Assembly (NCBI RefSeq): GCF_014779715.1
Contig: NZ_JACXYU010000003.1
Span: forward strand, 310,001-374,000
Origin: Streptomyces chumphonensis
GTDB taxonomy: Bacteria > Actinomycetota > Actinomycetes > Streptomycetales > Streptomycetaceae
Length of the DNA stretch: 64,000 bases
Direction of reading: 5' to 3'
Shown here in pieces: positions 59,953 through 64,000 of this stretch. A program made the position numbers and the translations under genes. Within the stretch, counting starts at the first letter, position 1. The number at the start of each line of letters is the position of its first letter. The notes under the pieces are model-generated. The model saw only the letters and a program-made list of their open reading frames with translations, ran no database searches and was not told the DNA's origin.

Positions 59953-60564
59953 GTGCCGTACCGCCGTACGCCCGCCGTCCAGGCCCGCCTGGACGCCCAG
60001 CGGGCCGACGTCCTCGCAGCGGCCGTCGGACTCCTGCGTGAGCAGGGGTACGGCGGCTGCTCGATGTCCGCCGTCGCAGCCCGCGCCGGCGTCGCCACCG
60101 GCACCGTGTACCGGCACTTCCCCTCCAAGGCCGACCTCGCCGCCGAACTCTTCCGCACCGTCGTGCGGCGGGAGGTCGCGGCGGTCACGGAGGCCGCCGC
60201 CGCGCACCCCGACCCCGTCGCCGCCGTGGTGGCCGTCGTGGAGACCTTCGCCTCCCGCGCCCTGAGGGCCCCGCGGCTGGCCTACGCCCTCCTCGCCGAG
60301 CCGGTGGACCCCGCCGTCGACCGGGAGCGGCTCCTGTTCCGCACCGCGTTCCGCGACGTGTTCGCCGAGCGGATCGCCGTCGGCGTACGTCTTGGCGTGC
60401 TGCCCCCGCAGGACGCCCGGCTGACCGCCTCCGCACTCGTCGGCGCCGGTGCGGAGGCCCTCGTCGGGCCGCTCTGCGGGGAGGACGCCGGCCCCGCCAC
60501 CCTGTCCGCACTGACCGCGTTCGTCACCCGAGCCCTGGGAGTCCCCGATGCCGGCCACCCATGA
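59953..60564 (+). CDS. TetR-family transcriptional regulator
   Basis: The 203-residue protein has an N-terminal HTH (DVLAAAVGLLREQGYGGCSM, VAARAGVATGTVYRHFPSKADL) and an all-helical ligand domain. The GTG at 59953 follows a perfect 10-7-10 operator, so autoregulation is very likely, and the mRNA leader must be very short. Its last 17 bases overlap the acyl-CoA dehydrogenase gene. Acyl-CoA or a related metabolite is a plausible ligand, inferred from that coupling. Confidence 0.92.
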   Translation: MPYRRTPAVQARLDAQRADVLAAAVGLLREQGYGGCSMSAVAARAGVATGTVYRHFPSKADLAAELFRTVVRREVAAVTEAAAAHPDPVAAVVAVVETFASRALRAPRLAYALLAEPVDPAVDRERLLFRTAFRDVFAERIAVGVRLGVLPPQDARLTASALVGAGAEALVGPLCGEDAGPATLSALTAFVTRALGVPDAGHP

Positions 60565-62191
60565 CGTCGTCAACCAGGTCCCGCCCCTCACCGGCCACGA
60601 TGTCGCCGCGGACCCCGCGCTGCTGGCGGCGCTGCACCGCGAAGGCGCCGGCTGGGCCGAGGAGGAACTGCACGAGCTCGGCACCCTGGCCGGGGAACGC
60701 GCCACCCAGGACCGGGCCCGGCTCGTGGAGGAGCACCCGCCCGTCCTGCACACCCACGACCGCTACGGCCACCGCGTGGACGAAGTGGAGTACCACCCGC
60801 ACTGGCACGACCTGATGACGGTCGCCACCGCCCACGGCGTGCACGCCGCACCCTGGCGGCAGGAGCGTCCCGGCGCACACGTCGCCCGCGCCGCCAAGAT
60901 GGTCGTCTGGGGCCAGACCGACCCGGGCCACCTGTGCCCGATCTCCATGACCTACGCCGCCGTGCCCGCCCTCCGCGCGCAACCGGAGCTGGCCGCGGTC
61001 TACGAGCCCCTGCTGACGTCCTCCGTGTACGACTTCGGGCTGCGCGTTCCGACCGCCAAGAGCGGGCTCATCGCGGGGATGTCCATGACCGAGAAGCAGG
61101 GCGGCTCGGACGTGCGCGCCAACACCACCCGCGCCGAGCCCGCCGGGGAGGGCTGGTACGCCCTGACGGGGCACAAGTGGTTCACCTCCGCCCCGATGTC
61201 GGACGTCTTCCTCACCCTCGCGCAGGCGCCCGGCGGGCTCTCCTGCTTCCTCGTGCCGCGCGTCCTGCCGGACGGCGAACGCAACGCGCTGCGGCTGCAG
61301 CGGCTCAAGAACAAGCTCGGCAACCGCTCCAACGCCTCCTCCGAGATCGAGTACGAGGGCGCTCTCGGCCAACTGGTCGGGGAGGAGGGGCGCGGGGTCG
61401 CGACCATCATCCGGATGGTCAACATGACGCGGCTGGACTGCACCCTCGCCTCCGCCTCCGGCATGCGGCGCGGCGTGGTGGAGGCCGTCCACCACGCCAC
61501 GCACCGCAGGGCGTTCGGCGACCGGCTCCTCGACCAGCCGCTCATGCGCAACGTGCTGGCCGACCTCGCCGTGGAGTCGGAGGCGGCGACGGTCGTGGCG
61601 ATGCGGCTGGCCGGTGCCGTGGACCGGGCGGCCTGCGGCGACCCCTCCGAGGAGCCGTTCCGCCGGATCGCTCTGGCCGTCAGCAAGTACTGGGTGTGCA
61701 AGCGGGCCGCCGCCCACGCCGCCGAAGCGCTGGAGTGCCTGGGCGGCAACGGCTACGTCGAGGACTCCGGGATGCCCCGCCTCTACCGCGAGGCGCCCCT
61801 GGCGGGCATCTGGGAGGGTTCCGGCAACGTCGCGGCGCTCGACGCCCTGCGCGCGATGACCCGCCAGCCCGAGACCGTGGAGGCGTACGTCGCCGAGGTC
61901 GACCTCGCGGCCGGAGCCGACCGCCACCTGGACGCGGCCGTCGCCCGGCTGCGCAAGGACCTCGCCCGTCCCGAGGACGCCTCCTACCGGGCCCGGCGCA
62001 CGGTCGAGACGATGGCGCTCGTCCTGCAGGGTTCGCTCCTCCAGCGCCACGGGGACCCGGCCGTCGCCGACGCCTTCTGCGCCTCCCGGCTGGGGGCCGA
62101 CTGGGGCGTCGCCTTCGGCACCCTGCCCACCGGCGTGGACGTCGCCGCCGTCCTCGACCGGGCCCGGCCGCACGCCCCCACCATCCGCTGA
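60548..62191 (+). CDS. AidB-like acyl-CoA dehydrogenase family protein
   Basis: The 547-residue flavoprotein has the length and marks of the AidB branch. These are VWGQTDPGHLCPISMTYA, the hallmark MTEKQGGSDVRANTT, ALTGHKWFTSAPMSD, LGNRSNASSEIEY and ALECLGGNGYVEDSGMPRLY, with the terminal PLAGIWEGSGNVAALD holding the catalytic-glutamate position. E. coli AidB is part of the alkylation (Ada) response and binds DNA. Streptomyces members may instead act on an acyl-CoA. No ada or alkA gene is nearby. It is co-translated with the TetR regulator upstream. Confidence 0.88.
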   Translation: MPATHDVVNQVPPLTGHDVAADPALLAALHREGAGWAEEELHELGTLAGERATQDRARLVEEHPPVLHTHDRYGHRVDEVEYHPHWHDLMTVATAHGVHAAPWRQERPGAHVARAAKMVVWGQTDPGHLCPISMTYAAVPALRAQPELAAVYEPLLTSSVYDFGLRVPTAKSGLIAGMSMTEKQGGSDVRANTTRAEPAGEGWYALTGHKWFTSAPMSDVFLTLAQAPGGLSCFLVPRVLPDGERNALRLQRLKNKLGNRSNASSEIEYEGALGQLVGEEGRGVATIIRMVNMTRLDCTLASASGMRRGVVEAVHHATHRRAFGDRLLDQPLMRNVLADLAVESEAATVVAMRLAGAVDRAACGDPSEEPFRRIALAVSKYWVCKRAAAHAAEALECLGGNGYVEDSGMPRLYREAPLAGIWEGSGNVAALDALRAMTRQPETVEAYVAEVDLAAGADRHLDAAVARLRKDLARPEDASYRARRTVETMALVLQGSLLQRHGDPAVADAFCASRLGADWGVAFGTLPTGVDVAAVLDRARPHAPTIR

Positions 62192-62201
62192 GTGAGGCCC
62201 G

Positions 62202-62223
62202 GACGAGGCACAGCGCCTCCGTC
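62202..62223. terminator. Hairpin with one bulge between convergent genes
   Basis: GACGAGGC and GCCTC(C)GTC pair around ACAGC with one bulged C. It is placed between the AidB-like and phosphatase genes. Confidence 0.4.
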
Positions 62224-62240
62224 GTTTGGCGCGGCGGCCG

Positions 62241-64000
62241 TCAGGCGGCGGCGTCGGTCCTCAGCAGCAGCATGGCGATGTCGTCGGTGTACCGGCCGGT
62301 GGGCCACACCCGACGGATCAGCCCGTCGACGAGGAGGTCGAGGCCCTCGCCACCGTGGGCGGCCAGGTGCCGCACGAGGTCGGCCGTGGTGCGGTCGATG
62401 TCCGTTCCGGGCGCCTCGACGAGCCCGTCGGTGTAGAGGGCCAGGGTGCTGCCCGGTTCCAGCGTCAGCCGGGTGACGGGGTAGGGACTGCCCAGGTCGA
62501 TGCCGAGCAGCGGGGCGGGGTCGAGCGAGACGACCTCGGCCGCACACCCCGGGTGGTGCAGGAGCGGCGGCGGGTGGCCCGCACTGGCGATGGTGACCTG
62601 GTGGCGGCTCAGGTCGAGGTGCGCGTACAGGCACGAGACCAGCAGATCGCTCTCCAGGTCGGCGAGCACCCGGTTCGTTCGGTGGAGCACCTGGGCGGGC
62701 GGCGCCCCGGCGGTGGCGTGGATGGCGGTGCGCACCTGGCCCATCAGGGCGGCGGCCGCGACGTGGTGCCCCTGCACGTCGCCGATGACGGCGGCGGCGG
62801 TGGTGGCGTCGAGACGGATGATGTCGTAGAAGTCGCCGCCGATGTCCATGCCGTGACTGGCCGGCAGGTAGCGTGCGGCGATCTCCAGCCCGGGCAGCCT
62901 CGGCAGGCTCCGGGGGAGCAGGGCCTGCTGGAGGCCGTGGGCGAGGTCGTGCGCGGCGTCGTAGAGACGGGCCCGGTCCAGCGCCTGGGCGACGAGCCCG
63001 GCCAGTGAGGTGAGGACGGCGCGTTCGTCGGCGGCGAAGACGTGCGGACGGGCGTAGGACAGGACGCAGCAGCCCACCGGGCGTCCCGAGACGACCAGCG
63101 GCAGGAAGGCCCAGGCGGCCTTGTCGCTGATCTTCGGGGCCTTCGGGTAGCCGCGGGCCATCTCGGCGCGGTCGGCGAAGAAGAGCGGCGCGCCCGTGGC
63201 CAGGACCTGCCCCGCCGGGGTGAGGGCGGTGTCCAGGGCCAGGCCGTCGAGGCGGTCGACGATCTCCTGCGGGTAGCCGTGGTGACCGGTGATCCGCAGT
63301 CGGCCCGCGTCGGCCGTGGACAGCACCAGGCCGTCGGCCCCGAAGGCGGGCAGCACCTGGTCGGCGAGGAGTTCGACCACGTCGCGCACGGCGACGGTCT
63401 CGGTCAGCCCCGCCGCCAGGTGCACCAGTTGGTAGAGCCGTCCCGCCTGCGCGGTACGGCCGGCCGCCGCGGCGGGCGGGTCGTCGCCGGGGCGGCCGGG
63501 GCCCGTCTCGGGGGTGATGCGCACGCTGATGCCGCTGACGTCGGGGAAGAGCTGGAAGCGCAGCGGGCGGTCCGGGGGGCGCAGCGCGCTGAAGGCCACG
63601 GGCTCGCGGCTGACGACGGAGCTGCGGTAGTGGTCTTCGATGACCGGATCCTCCAGCCAGGGCAGCGACTGCCAGGGCCGGGTGCCGAGCAGCTGGCCGG
63701 CGTCGAGGCCGAGCAGCTCGGCGGCCGTGGTGGAGAGGAACGTGATCCGCCCTTCGAGGTCGAGGGCCACGGCGCCCTCCGGCAGCCGCTCGGCGTAGTC
63801 GGCAGCGGCCTGGTTGGGTCGCTCGCGACGTGGGCGGGAACCGGTGACCGGGATGTGGAAGGGGTGCTCGGGAACGAGCGGCGGCTGGGGGGCCTCCTCC
63901 AGCGCGCGGGTGATGCGCCGGGCCGCCGAGGTGATGTTGGCGCGCTCCCGGTCGCTCGCGGTGTCCGGGTGGGAGGCCGGCCACAGCAGGAGCAGCGCGC
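62241..64000 (-). CDS. PAS/GAF/PP2C-type (RsbU-like) phosphatase, 5' end beyond the window
   Basis: At least 586 residues are visible, and the frame is open to the window edge, so the start is missing. The order is an N-terminal segment (visible part ALLLLWPASHPD), a PAS-like domain (EGAVALDLEGRITFLSTTAAE), and a GAF domain (LAAGLTETVAVRDVVELLADQ to VGCCVLSYARPHVF). The PP2C/SpoIIE domain follows, with ASHGMDIGGDFYDII, VIGDVQGHHVAAAALMGQ, ASAGHPPPLLH, LYTDGLVEAPG and TDDIAMLLLRTD. These acidic motifs bind the metals. It would dephosphorylate an anti-anti-sigma protein; several such proteins act in the SigB/SigF network. Confidence 0.9.
   Translation of the reverse strand, partial: ALLLLWPASHPDTASDRERANITSAARRITRALEEAPQPPLVPEHPFHIPVTGSRPRRERPNQAAADYAERLPEGAVALDLEGRITFLSTTAAELLGLDAGQLLGTRPWQSLPWLEDPVIEDHYRSSVVSREPVAFSALRPPDRPLRFQLFPDVSGISVRITPETGPGRPGDDPPAAAAGRTAQAGRLYQLVHLAAGLTETVAVRDVVELLADQVLPAFGADGLVLSTADAGRLRITGHHGYPQEIVDRLDGLALDTALTPAGQVLATGAPLFFADRAEMARGYPKAPKISDKAAWAFLPLVVSGRPVGCCVLSYARPHVFAADERAVLTSLAGLVAQALDRARLYDAAHDLAHGLQQALLPRSLPRLPGLEIAARYLPASHGMDIGGDFYDIIRLDATTAAAVIGDVQGHHVAAAALMGQVRTAIHATAGAPPAQVLHRTNRVLADLESDLLVSCLYAHLDLSRHQVTIASAGHPPPLLHHPGCAAEVVSLDPAPLLGIDLGSPYPVTRLTLEPGSTLALYTDGLVEAPGTDIDRTTADLVRHLAAHGGEGLDLLVDGLIRRVWPTGRYTDDIAMLLLRTDAAA

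Noticed and set aside
1..64000. CRISPR arrays, rRNA operons, insertion sequences, prophage or integrase genes
   Set aside because: No direct-repeat/spacer pattern, rRNA-like sequence, transposase or integrase motif was seen. The only tandem array is the 14-bp repeat at 10710.

Overview
The window is a stretch of actinobacterial chromosome, almost certainly from a Streptomyces or close relative. The evidence is its very high GC with strong G/C preference at third codon positions, frequent GTG starts, short GTGA/ATGA gene overlaps, several probable leaderless genes, rbpA with a SigR-type promoter, a complete conservon (cvnA-E with a P450), and the lnt-ppm1-fxsA run. The order hisE-hisG ... ppm1-fxsA-rbpA resembles, from memory, the SCO1439-SCO1421 region of S. 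coelicolor. No rRNA, tRNA, CRISPR array, insertion sequence or prophage was seen.

Layout. 1-4.2 kb: the end of an unknown gene, hisE, hisG, a PH-like membrane protein and a CbxX/EccA-type AAA ATPase. 4.7-13.5 kb: metabolic genes (uridine-kinase-like P-loop protein, secreted C39-like peptidase, ThDP enzyme coupled to a GH15 glucosidase, glucose dehydrogenase, acyl-CoA dehydrogenase). 13.6-18.7 kb: a probable redox module made of a COG4315-repeat lipoprotein, a NuoF-like flavoprotein fused to a ferredoxin and a b-type haem membrane protein, divergent from a PucR regulator. 18.8-23.8 kb: secreted DUF1996 and DUF4142 proteins, a small CxxC protein, an Lrp regulator and an amidohydrolase. 24.3-32.7 kb: lipoprotein and protein-glycosylation genes (lnt, ppm1), fxsA, rbpA, an MFS permease, a GDPD, and yczE facing a MocR regulator.

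32.7-36.7 kb: an FtsK/TraB-like membrane ATPase with two paralogous 64-residue membrane proteins, a PAP2 phosphatase, two overlapping zinc-ribbon microproteins (27 and 55 residues) and a DUF427 protein. 36.8-42.2 kb: a P450 facing a five-gene conservon that ends in a CYP157-like P450 lacking the EXXR arginine. 42.9-48.3 kb: SigB/SigF-type sigma factor, S4 protein, CoA-disulfide-reductase-like protein, and a glycosyltransferase with a coupled partner. 48.5-53.7 kb: metal P-type ATPase divergent from an ArsR repressor, and two convergent FUSC-type membrane proteins. 53.9-59.9 kb: a sugar-use locus (GH109-like enzyme, DeoR regulator, CUT1 ABC transporter without its own ATPase). 59.95-64 kb: TetR regulator coupled to an AidB-like acyl-CoA dehydrogenase, and a PAS/GAF/PP2C phosphatase cut by the window edge.

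Regulatory structure is unusually readable. There is a perfect SigR promoter for rbpA, a 10-7-10 TetR operator, DeoR-type half-sites shared by two divergent sugar loci, an ArsR-type dyad, and a near-identical 20-bp TTGACA-centred dyad upstream of both lnt and the GH109 gene. Most convergent gene pairs are separated by strong hairpins. The least explained items are the redox module, the conservon with its paired P450s, the FtsK-like/64-residue cluster and the coupled zinc-ribbon microproteins.
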